Origin: Actinomycetota bacterium
Lineage (GTDB): Bacteria > Actinomycetota > Actinomycetes > Mycobacteriales > Mycobacteriaceae
Direction: 5' to 3'
DNA: 8,827 nt
Assembly: GCA_005789055.1 (NCBI GenBank)
Contig: SYAA01000224.1
Coordinates: 1 to 8,827, forward strand
Numbering within the stretch: position 1 is the stretch's first letter; every line of letters starts with the position of its first letter. Below, one piece after another: positions 1 to 5,415 of this stretch. The notes under the pieces are model-generated. The model was not told the origin of the DNA, did not search any database, and saw nothing but the letters and a program-made list of their open reading frames with translations. A program made the position numbers and the translations under genes.

Positions 1-436
1 CGGTGCCGGCCGGCCCGATGCCGAAGACGATGGTGTTGGTGTCGATGGCGTCGACATAGCGTTTCTGGTTCAGCGTTTTCGGCCGAATGGTCTTGCCGCG
101 CCGCGACAGGATGTCCAGGCTCAACACTTCAGCGGGTGAGGCGTCCTCACCGCCGGACATCATCGCGATACTGCGGCGCACCGCATCCGGTGACAACGCC
201 TGACCCCCGGCCACGACGGCGACGAGTTCGGCGATCACGCGTTCGGCCAAGGCCACGTCGGCGGCCGATCCGGAGAGGGTCACGGTGTCGCCGCGCACAT
301 GCACCTCGGCGGCCAGGCCGGATTCGATAGCGCGGAGGTTGGCGTCGGCCGAACCCAGCAGACCCATGACGAGGTCGGGCGGAACAGTCATTTTGCTGCG
401 AAGTTGCGCGGCGGCGGTCGTCTCGCGGGGTGTCAC
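1..436 (-). CDS. phoH: PhoH-like P-loop ATPase, N-terminal part (cut by window edge)
   Basis: Reading the minus strand from GTG at 436 gives 145 codons that run off the left edge. The N-terminus is MTPRETTAAAQLRSKMTVPP, followed by a KH-like region (GLLGSADANLRAIE, then HVRGDTVTLSG around residues 25-55). The conserved PhoH segment LSRRGKTIRPKTLNQKRYVD comes next, and the frame ends at FGIGPAGT, the first half of the Walker A loop (GPAGTGKT in the family). It closely resembles what I remember of mycobacterial PhoH1. PhoH proteins are cytoplasmic ATPases related to helicase domains, with a suggested role in RNA metabolism or the phosphate/stress response; the exact role in mycobacteria is unsettled. 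The GTG start was chosen because MTPRET resembles the start of the tuberculosis homologue, though the Shine-Dalgarno match in front of it is poor. An internal ATG lies at 391. The ATPase core is outside the window. Confidence 0.93.
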   Translation of the reverse strand, partial: MTPRETTAAAQLRSKMTVPPDLVMGLLGSADANLRAIESGLAAEVHVRGDTVTLSGSAADVALAERVIAELVAVVAGGQALSPDAVRRSIAMMSGGEDASPAEVLSLDILSRRGKTIRPKTLNQKRYVDAIDTNTIVFGIGPAGT

Positions 437-489
437 GTGGTTTTCAATGCCTGCTTCCTAAATTTCCCGGACGGGGTGCGACTGGTCAG

Positions 490-495
490 ATTCTA
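490..495 (-). promoter_or_regulatory. Candidate SigA -10 element for phoH
   Basis: On the minus strand these bases read TAGAAT, a full match to the mycobacterial -10 pattern TANNNT. A start about 7 nt downstream would give a leader of roughly 45-50 nt before the GTG at 436. No good -35 hexamer is seen 16-18 nt upstream, which is common in mycobacterial promoters. The call rests on sequence pattern only. Confidence 0.35.
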
Positions 496-652
496 GCGCC
501 GCGACCATTCCCGGCGCTCGAACACATGAGGGGAAAACCATCGGCCGGGGGTAGACCGTGGCAGAATCAAGCCCGCCAGCAAATGTGGTGCAATCTTCGA
601 TTCGCGGGGCGGGGGCTTTCGATCCCGACGGAGCAAGGTCGCCACACCAGCG

Positions 653-658
653 AAGGGG
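653..658 (+). promoter_or_regulatory. Ribosome-binding site that decides the start at 665
   Basis: AAGGGG sits 6 nt before the ATG at 665. The in-frame ATG at 659 directly touches this motif and leaves no spacer, so 665 is the more likely start and 659 would add only Met-Ser. Confidence 0.6.
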
Positions 659-664
659 ATGTCC

Positions 665-1729
665 ATGAACAGGATTCGAGCTAAAAGTGGGGTGCTGCTG
701 GGCGCTCTGGTCTCCGGGGCGCTTGCAAGCGGGGCGATCGGCGGGGCATCGCCCGCCCAGGCATCGTGCTTTTCGATTTTCGGGCTCGGAAACGGCAACG
801 GATGCACTAGTAACGTGACCACGTACGCGATCGCGATCGGCGACGGTGCAGTAGCGAGTGCCACGGGTCTCTTCGGCGGCTCCCTGGCGATCGGAGACAA
901 CGCCCAGGCCTCGATGTCACCGTTTAATTTTAGTGCCTTCAACTTTGCCACAGCGATAGGCAACGATGCCATCGCACAAGGTTTCACCACGCTTTTCGGG
1001 GTCGCCACGCAAATCGGGCCGGGCTCTGCGATAACACTCGGCTTCGGCAACATCGCCGTCGGGCTCGGAGAGGGCACGGGGCAGTCAGCCGCCGCCTCAG
1101 GCATTGGCGGCATCGCCTGGCAACTCGGGCCGGGCACTGCGGCAACCCTCGGCTTCGGCAATATCGCCGTCGGGCTCGGTGAGGGCACGGGGCAGTCAGT
1201 CGCCGCCTCGGGCATTGGCAGCAGCGCCTGGCAACTTGGGCCGGGCACTGCGGCAGCCGTCGGAACTCTCAGCATCGCCGCGGGTGTCGGCCAAGGAAAG
1301 GCAGGGCAGTCTTCAACCAGCGCAGGCGGCTTTGCCAGTCTGGCCCTCAACCTGCTCGGTGGCGCCAGCGCGGACGGCATCTCCCGAGTTTCGTCGAACG
1401 GCTTTTTCAGCGCCGCGGTCAACATTCTGGGTGACGACAACGAGGTCACCGCGGCGGCGCCCAGCCTGCCGGGTGCCAACTTGGCCTTTAACATCTTCGG
1501 CAGCCGCAACACCGTCACCGCTAGCCCTGGTCCGCTTGCGATCGCGGGGTCGATCTTCCAGAGAGGTGCAACTGTCACTAAGGTCGGCCCAGGCTTCAAC
1601 ATCAACGGCCTCGCCGTTCCCGGGGTCGCATCGGTGCAGAGTCGCAGCGTCACACCGGCCGCGGCGACGGCCCGGCACCCAACTGCCAAGGCCGTCTCCC
1701 CACGAACCCCCCGGAAGAACACGAGATGA
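665..1729 (+). CDS. Secreted repeat protein with YadA-head-like AIGxxAxA motifs, unknown function
   Basis: The product has 354 residues. The signal peptide is clear: basic MNRIRAKSG, a hydrophobic stretch at about 10-28, and a likely Sec cut after SPAQA (residue 33). Cys35 and Cys47 follow and could form a disulfide. Residues 55-104 carry AIAIGDGAVA, SLAIGDNAQA and ATAIGNDAIA, matching the AIGxxAxA pattern of YadA-type left-handed beta-roll heads. Residues 116-226 are three 37-residue repeats beginning Q[IL]GPG[ST]A, the third degenerate and one residue longer. Residues 226-300 switch to a second motif, NILGDDNEVTA and NIFGSRNTVTA. The end is a Pro/Arg/Ala-rich tail (TPAAATARHPTAKAV, then RTPRKNTR). 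No membrane anchor, LPXTG motif or trimeric-autotransporter beta-barrel is present. From composition I infer a solenoid protein exported to the cell wall or outside. It resembles conserved mycobacterial exported hypothetical proteins, but I cannot assign it to a named gene. Confidence 0.85.
   Translation: MNRIRAKSGVLLGALVSGALASGAIGGASPAQASCFSIFGLGNGNGCTSNVTTYAIAIGDGAVASATGLFGGSLAIGDNAQASMSPFNFSAFNFATAIGNDAIAQGFTTLFGVATQIGPGSAITLGFGNIAVGLGEGTGQSAAASGIGGIAWQLGPGTAATLGFGNIAVGLGEGTGQSVAASGIGSSAWQLGPGTAAAVGTLSIAAGVGQGKAGQSSTSAGGFASLALNLLGGASADGISRVSSNGFFSAAVNILGDDNEVTAAAPSLPGANLAFNIFGSRNTVTASPGPLAIAGSIFQRGATVTKVGPGFNINGLAVPGVASVQSRSVTPAAATARHPTAKAVSPRTPRKNTR
1010..1342 (+). repeat. Three tandem 111-bp in-frame repeats
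   Basis: Copies begin at 1010, 1121 and 1232, each at the codon for Gln in Q[IL]GPG. Copies 1 and 2 differ at 11 of 111 positions by hand count. Several changes are synonymous and there is no frame-breaking indel. Copy 3 keeps QLGPGTAA and then diverges, with one extra codon near GQGKAGQS, so its right boundary is approximate. The repeat lies wholly inside the secreted-protein gene. Confidence 0.85.
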
Positions 1730-1831
1730 TTTCCTGGGCCTGGGCCGTGCACGCTGGTGGTAGGTCCGCACCCATCGGCTATGATTGACGAGGGCTTGGC
1801 GCTATCACACGCGCGCATTTCGGGGCGGCCT

Positions 1832-1839
1832 GCTAGCAT
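1832..1839 (+). promoter_or_regulatory. Candidate extended -10 promoter for the PGRS gene
   Basis: The bases around this site read TGCTAGCAT (1831-1839): a TGn extension followed by TAGCAT, which fits TANNNT. A start near 1846 would leave a leader of about 30 nt before the GTG at 1876. No -35 match is seen. A second TANNNT, TATGAT at 1780-1785, is an alternative. Confidence 0.35.
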
Positions 1840-1864
1840 GCTGAGAATCAGATAAGAGAAACCT

Positions 1865-1869
1865 AGGGA
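1865..1869 (+). promoter_or_regulatory. Ribosome-binding site for the PGRS gene
   Basis: AGGGA lies 6 nt before the GTG at 1876. It supports GTG as the start, because there is no ATG in frame until well into the signal peptide. Confidence 0.6.
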
Positions 1870-1875
1870 AAAACT

Positions 1876-4500
1876 GTGGCGGGAAAACACCGTGCGGTAA
1901 ACCGGTCGAAGGCCAGAAAACGGGCCAGGCTCGGCATTCAGCGCACCGCCGCCCGCCACCGCGCCCCACAACAGCCCAGCGAGGCCACAACGTGGCTCGC
2001 GGCAGGAGCGTTCACCCTGGGGGCTTTTGCCACTATGGTCGGCGCGACCGGTACCGCGAATGCCGAACCCTCGACCGGAGACGCGTCGGCTCACAGCGCT
2101 GGCGGGGACTCTCGGCCTTCGACCCACCGCGCTGCACGCAACCCCGACTCGCCGCGACCAGCTGCCAGGGCGCGTCCGTCCCGGGTGGCCGGCTCGGCAA
2201 CTGGCGCCGAATCAAAGCCCGAGACCCGCGCTGCTGTCAACCTCACTAACGCCGCCCCGCGCACCCGGATCGCGCCCGCGGCGGCATCCCGGTCGGCAGC
2301 GGTCAATCCGGCTCGCCTGCGCACGGTCGGCTCGCCGGTCGCTGCCGCCAGTGCAAGTCCGTTCAGCGCGGCGGCATCAGGCGCTTATCCGGTCAACGAA
2401 TTGATGACGTACCTGATCGGCAACGGCGCTGACGGGACCGCGGCCAGCCCGAACGGCCAGCCCGGCGGATTCCTGTTCGGCAATGGCGGCAAGGGTTTCA
2501 GCTGGGACGCCACGACGTGTCCGAGTGGTTCCTGCACCGGCGGCAACGGCGGTGCCGCCGGAATCTTTGGCAGCGGAGGACACGGCGGTGCCGGCTGGGG
2601 CGGCGGCGCGGGCGGCAACGGCGGGATCGCGGGCTGGTTCGGGCTGGGCGGCAACGGCGGCGCCGGCGGATCCGCAACCATCGGCAACGGCGGCAACGGC
2701 GGCAACGGTGCGGTCGGCGGGTTCTTCATCGGCACCGGCGGATCGGGCGGGGTCGGCGGGTCCGCCACCGACGGCAATGGGGGCAACGGCGGGGCCGGCG
2801 GCGGCACCGGATATCTCGGCCTGGCCGGAAACGGCGGCAACGGCGGAGACAGCACGGCCGGCGGAAACGGCGGAAACGGCGGAACCGGCGGCGGTAGTGA
2901 TGTAGTCGGCGGTAACGGCGGTAACGGCGGCAGCGGCGTTGTCGGCGGTAACGGCGGCAACGGCGGCGTCGCGCTCAGCATCGGATTCGGAAACGTCACC
3001 GGCGGCACCGGCGGGACCGGCGGGACCGGCGACACCGGCGGCACGGGCGGCAGGGGTGGTGCTGCGATCATGGGCTACTACCTATTCGGGACCCCGGGTA
3101 ACGCCATCGGCGGCACCGGGGGCACCGGTGGTGTGGGCCAAACCACCGGTGGTGTTGGCGGGCAGGGCGGTATTGGCTACAACTTAGGAAACGGACTCGC
3201 TTTCGGTGGAGTCGGTGGAAAAGGCGGCGGCGCCACTGAAGCAGGCTCCACGGGCGGCAACGGCGGCACCGGCGGCAACTCCTACGCGCTCCTGATCTCC
3301 GATGCCACCCCGGGCGGGGGCGGAATCGGTGGCGTCGGCATCGCCGGCGACGGTCTGCCGGGCGCCGACGGCACCACCGGCACCGGTAGTGCTCCCACTG
3401 CACTTGTCCCGCCGACGTCCATTCCGTGGCCCCAGTGGGTGCCGCCTGAGCAGTGGACGTCAACGTCCTTGATCGCCGACGGCACCGCCGCCCACCCCAA
3501 TGCCGGGTTGCTCATCGGAAACGGCTATAGCTACGGTTCCGGCGATTGCCCGACCTCGAATTGTGATGGTGGCAATGCCGGGATTCTGCTCGGCAATGGC
3601 GGCAACGGCTACGGCAGCGGCAACGGCGGTAGCGGCGGATTGTTCGGCAACGGCGGCACCGGCGGCAACGGCGCTGCCGGAGCGGCCGGTGGCAATGGCG
3701 GGATCGCGGGCTGGTTCGGCAACGGCGGAAACGGCGGGGCTGGCGGGTCTGCAACCACCGGTGACGGCGGAAACGGCGGCAACGGCGGACTCGGCGGGTT
3801 CTTCACAGGCAATGGCGGATCGGGTGGGATCGCCGGAACCGCGACCACGGGTAACGGCGGCAACGGAGGGGCCGGCGGCGGAACTGGCTATCTCGGCATC
3901 GCCGGCAATGGCGGTAACGGCGCCGACAGCACGGGCGGCGGTAACGGGGGCAACGGCGGCACCGGCGGCGGCGGCGTCCTCCTCGGCGGTAACGGCGGTA
4001 ACGGCGGCAACGGCGTTGTCGGCGGTAACGGCGGCACAGGCGGTGTCGCGATCAGTATCGGATTCGGAAGCTTAGGGCTCGGAAGCTTTGCCGGAAACGC
4101 GATCGGCGGCGGCGTCGGCGGAACAGGCGGCACCGGCTCAGTCACCGGCGGCATTGGCGGCCAGGGCGGCGCCGCAATCATGGGCTATTACCCTTTCGGG
4201 CTTCCGGCTGACGCCATCGGTGGCTCCGGTGGCACCGGTGGCTCCGGTGGCACCACCGGTGGTGTCGGCGGCCTCGGCGGTACCGCATTCAACTACGGAT
4301 CTGGATGCTCCACCGGTGGCAACGGCGGCAACGGCGGCGGCGCCACTGGAGCAGGCTCAACGGGTGGCAACGGCGGCAACGGTGGCAACGCCCAAGTCAC
4401 GAACTGTGCATCCCCCGCCGGTGGCACCGCTGGCGGGGGCGGGACCGGAGTCGCTGGCACCGGTTACGCCGGCGCAAACGGCACCACCGGAACGGCGTAG
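1876..4500 (+). CDS. PE-less PGRS-repeat protein with Sec signal peptide
   Basis: The product has 874 residues and starts at GTG. Residues 1-36 are strongly basic (MAGKHRAVNRSKARKRARLG at the front). A hydrophobic segment at about 39-60 ends in a cut site ANA|EP (after residue 63). Residues 64-170 are an Ala/Arg/Ser/Pro-rich linker that may cross the cell wall. From about 171 to the end the protein is Gly/Asn/Ala-rich PGRS sequence made of GGNGG-type triplets. Classical PE_PGRS proteins start with a PE domain of about 100 residues and use type VII secretion; none is present here, so Sec export is the likely route (inference). The PGRS body is two diverged copies of one unit (about 171-505 and 531-874). 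Each has a GRPLI-like head (LIGNGADGT in the first), a C-P-x3-C motif (Cys215/220 and Cys558/563), GIAGWFG, AAIMGYY and a final GA[DN]GTTGT cap. PGRS domains are thought to form stacked polyglycine-II helices at the cell surface. A specific function cannot be given. Confidence 0.88.
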   Translation: MAGKHRAVNRSKARKRARLGIQRTAARHRAPQQPSEATTWLAAGAFTLGAFATMVGATGTANAEPSTGDASAHSAGGDSRPSTHRAARNPDSPRPAARARPSRVAGSATGAESKPETRAAVNLTNAAPRTRIAPAAASRSAAVNPARLRTVGSPVAAASASPFSAAASGAYPVNELMTYLIGNGADGTAASPNGQPGGFLFGNGGKGFSWDATTCPSGSCTGGNGGAAGIFGSGGHGGAGWGGGAGGNGGIAGWFGLGGNGGAGGSATIGNGGNGGNGAVGGFFIGTGGSGGVGGSATDGNGGNGGAGGGTGYLGLAGNGGNGGDSTAGGNGGNGGTGGGSDVVGGNGGNGGSGVVGGNGGNGGVALSIGFGNVTGGTGGTGGTGDTGGTGGRGGAAIMGYYLFGTPGNAIGGTGGTGGVGQTTGGVGGQGGIGYNLGNGLAFGGVGGKGGGATEAGSTGGNGGTGGNSYALLISDATPGGGGIGGVGIAGDGLPGADGTTGTGSAPTALVPPTSIPWPQWVPPEQWTSTSLIADGTAAHPNAGLLIGNGYSYGSGDCPTSNCDGGNAGILLGNGGNGYGSGNGGSGGLFGNGGTGGNGAAGAAGGNGGIAGWFGNGGNGGAGGSATTGDGGNGGNGGLGGFFTGNGGSGGIAGTATTGNGGNGGAGGGTGYLGIAGNGGNGADSTGGGNGGNGGTGGGGVLLGGNGGNGGNGVVGGNGGTGGVAISIGFGSLGLGSFAGNAIGGGVGGTGGTGSVTGGIGGQGGAAIMGYYPFGLPADAIGGSGGTGGSGGTTGGVGGLGGTAFNYGSGCSTGGNGGNGGGATGAGSTGGNGGNGGNAQVTNCASPAGGTAGGGGTGVAGTGYAGANGTTGTA
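2386..3390 (+). repeat. PGRS duplication unit 1
   Basis: This is the first copy of the large internal repeat, from YPVNELM to GADGTTGTGS. Landmarks that recur in unit 2 are CPSGSC at 2518-2535, GIAGWF at 2623-2640, AIMGYY starting at 3064, and the cap at 3361-3387. The offset to the second copy grows from 1029 to 1077 to 1110 bp across these landmarks, showing in-frame indels since duplication. The start boundary is approximate. Confidence 0.75.
3466..4497 (+). repeat. PGRS duplication unit 2
   Basis: This is the second copy of the large internal repeat, from SLIADGTAA to the last codon before the stop. It repeats the order head, CPTSNC (3547-3564), GIAGWF, YLGIAGNGG, AIMGYY and GANGTTGTA. 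The protein stops right after the same cap that closes unit 1, so the unit looks like a complete PGRS module. Two extra cysteines near 4308 and 4407 have no partner in unit 1. Confidence 0.75.
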
Positions 4501-4655
4501 AAAAGCGTCACACTGCCTGATGTGAGTAACTGGATCAGGGAGCGCCCGCACTTCAGGTGTCGGCGCGGGCCAGTTTCCCGCGAGGCGTGAGATAACAGTT
4601 CCCTGACATTTCCCTCGTTGTACTGCAAAAAGCTCGATGTGGCGCGGTCCGGCAT
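4464..4655 (-). CDS. Doubtful small ORF, 63 residues, antisense to the PGRS 3' end
   Basis: The minus-strand ATG at 4655 is preceded by AGAGGTGA (plus 4663-4670) with a 7-nt spacer, one of the best Shine-Dalgarno sequences in the window. The product begins MPDRATSSFLQYNEGNVREL, and its first 45 or so residues look like ordinary soluble protein with a possible helix. The last part, VTLFYAVPVVPFAPA, is antisense to the PGRS coding end. I do not recognise the sequence. The same frame stays open upstream to 4886 with poorer composition, so the open frame alone is weak evidence. It may be chance. Confidence 0.25.
   Translation of the reverse strand: MPDRATSSFLQYNEGNVRELLSHASRETGPRRHLKCGRSLIQLLTSGSVTLFYAVPVVPFAPA
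4542..4566 (+). terminator. Hairpin after the PGRS gene, possible terminator
   Basis: GCGCC at 4542-4546 pairs with GGCGC at 4562-4566, and CAC at 4549-4551 pairs with GTG at 4557-4559. A C/C mismatch and a G-U pair lie between them, and the loop is TTCAG. It begins 41 nt after the PGRS stop codon. There is no U-run after the stem, so this is at best a mycobacterial-style terminator without a tail. Confidence 0.35.
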
Positions 4656-4782
4656 CGTTGGCTCACCTCTGGTCGCCGTCCTATACGCTCCTTGATTACG
4701 GCGTCCCTGGTGACAGAGTCTCGCCGACCGATCGGGATGGTTAACTCTGGCCAATACCAGGCGTGCACAATGGTGGGGAGAC

Positions 4783-4790
4783 GGAAAGGG
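4783..4790 (+). promoter_or_regulatory. Ribosome-binding site for mmpS
   Basis: GGAAAGGG is followed by 7 nt and then the GTG at 4798. It matters because it supports the long form of MmpS with its extra N-terminal tail. Confidence 0.6.
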
Positions 4791-4797
4791 TGGTGCG

Positions 4798-5415
4798 GTG
4801 CCCAACGGCAATCTCCCCGGCGTGGGCCCAGTCGACTCAGAGGAGGTCATCCCGGCTACAGCGGACCCTACCGCGCCGCAGACCAACTCCCGACTTTCTA
4901 GGCGGCCACGCGAGGATTCACCTCAACGACGAGCCTCGGGCAAATCTGGGTCGCGCCGGACAAATCTTGGTTCCCTGGTCGTCAGGCTGCTGGCGAAGTC
5001 ATGGATTCCACTGACCATAGTTGTTGTCATAGCGGCCGGAGCCGTGGCCGTGTCACGACTGCACGGCATCTTCGGCTCTGAGACAAGGCCGTCCTACGGC
5101 AACGCTAATCCGGGCGGCGTGGCCGAACGCGCACCTTCATCGCAGCTGCTGCGGTACGAGGTTTTTGGACCGGCGGGCACTATCGCCCTGATCAGCTACT
5201 TCGACGGCGAGGGTGACGTGAAGTCCGCCCGCGGGGTAAGCCTCCCGTGGTCATTGGAATTCCCCGTCACCACGGCCGCGAGCATCGGCAGTGTCGCGGC
5301 TCAGGGAGATAGCGACAGCATCGGCTGCCGCATCACCATCGACGGTGTGGTCAAAGCTGAGAAGATCTCAGAACAGGTGAGCGCTTTCGCCTCCTGCGTG
5401 CTGAAGGCCGCATGA
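4798..5415 (+). CDS. mmpS: MmpS-family accessory protein with extended N-terminus
   Basis: The product has 205 residues. Residues 1-65 are a polar, Arg/Ser/Pro-rich, presumably cytoplasmic tail. A single membrane segment follows at about 68-87 (SWIPLTIVVVIAAGAVAV), then RLHGIFG, typical of MmpS. The periplasmic domain carries the family signatures YEVFGPAGT (120-128), VSLPWSLEF (147-155) and AQGDSDSIGCRIT (168-180), and ends VSAFASCVLKAA. Cys177 and Cys200 are the conserved pair expected to form a disulfide. MmpS proteins work with MmpL transporters in export or assembly of envelope lipids and siderophores. Most MmpS proteins are about 140-150 residues, so the tail of about 60 residues is unusual, although MmpS3 is also long. 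The stop overlaps the mmpL start as ATGA, which indicates translational coupling. The paralogue number cannot be assigned. Confidence 0.93.
   Translation: MPNGNLPGVGPVDSEEVIPATADPTAPQTNSRLSRRPREDSPQRRASGKSGSRRTNLGSLVVRLLAKSWIPLTIVVVIAAGAVAVSRLHGIFGSETRPSYGNANPGGVAERAPSSQLLRYEVFGPAGTIALISYFDGEGDVKSARGVSLPWSLEFPVTTAASIGSVAAQGDSDSIGCRITIDGVVKAEKISEQVSAFASCVLKAA

Larger units (their letters stand above)
437..664. other. Divergent intergenic region between phoH and the secreted repeat protein
   Basis: This stretch of 228 bases separates a minus-strand gene from a plus-strand gene, so it should hold both promoters. A minus-strand TAGAAT is the best element. On the plus strand a CAGAAT at 562-567 is a weak -10 candidate without a -35. 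Reading frames across it have unconvincing composition and no ribosome-binding site. I see no RNA gene or operator palindrome. Confidence 0.6.
4501..4797. other. Intergenic region upstream of mmpS
   Basis: This stretch of 297 bases should hold the mmpS operon promoter, but I cannot pick one with confidence. TTGATT at 4692-4697 lacks a matching -10 at normal spacing, and TACGCT at 4684-4689 fits TANNNT without a -35. Small symmetric elements are present: an 8-bp palindrome CCGATCGG (4728-4735), CTGG/CCAG arms at 4747-4760, and three TTCCC words at 4575, 4599 and 4610. I see no IdeR-type iron box. Confidence 0.5.

Noticed and set aside
755..772. Possible lipobox at Cys35 of the secreted protein
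   Set aside because: The residues before the Cys are Q-A-S. The -3 position should be Leu, Val or Ile, so ordinary signal peptidase I cleavage after SPAQA is more likely.
1726..1788. 20-codon ORF starting in an ATGA overlap with the secreted-protein stop
   Set aside because: The overlap looks like coupling, but the product (MISWAWAVHAGGRSAPIGYD) is too short to judge and an ATGA at a stop is common by chance.
493..2127. Long minus-strand open frame of 544 residues across two plus-strand genes
   Set aside because: It is antisense to the secreted-protein gene and to the start of the PGRS gene. Its Pro/Ala-rich composition is a mirror of their Gly/Ala codons, and it has no recognisable domain. 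High G+C makes such frames common.
1876..2200. PE domain at the N-terminus of the PGRS protein
   Set aside because: No MSF(V/L) start, Pro-Glu motif or helical PE pattern is present. The N-terminus is a basic signal peptide plus linker.
2385..3071. Proline-rich minus-strand frame opposite PGRS unit 1
   Set aside because: PPLPP strings are simply the reverse complement of GGNGG codons. The same occurs opposite unit 2 at 3609-4181.
2386..4497. CRISPR-like array from regular short repeats
   Set aside because: The repeats are in-frame glycine triplets without unique spacers of constant length. They are PGRS coding sequence.
4501..4797. IdeR iron box or MmpR5-type operator upstream of mmpS
   Set aside because: GGTTAAC near 4739 recalls part of an iron box, but no 19-bp TTAGGTTAGGCTAACCTAA-like match exists and no longer inverted repeat is seen.
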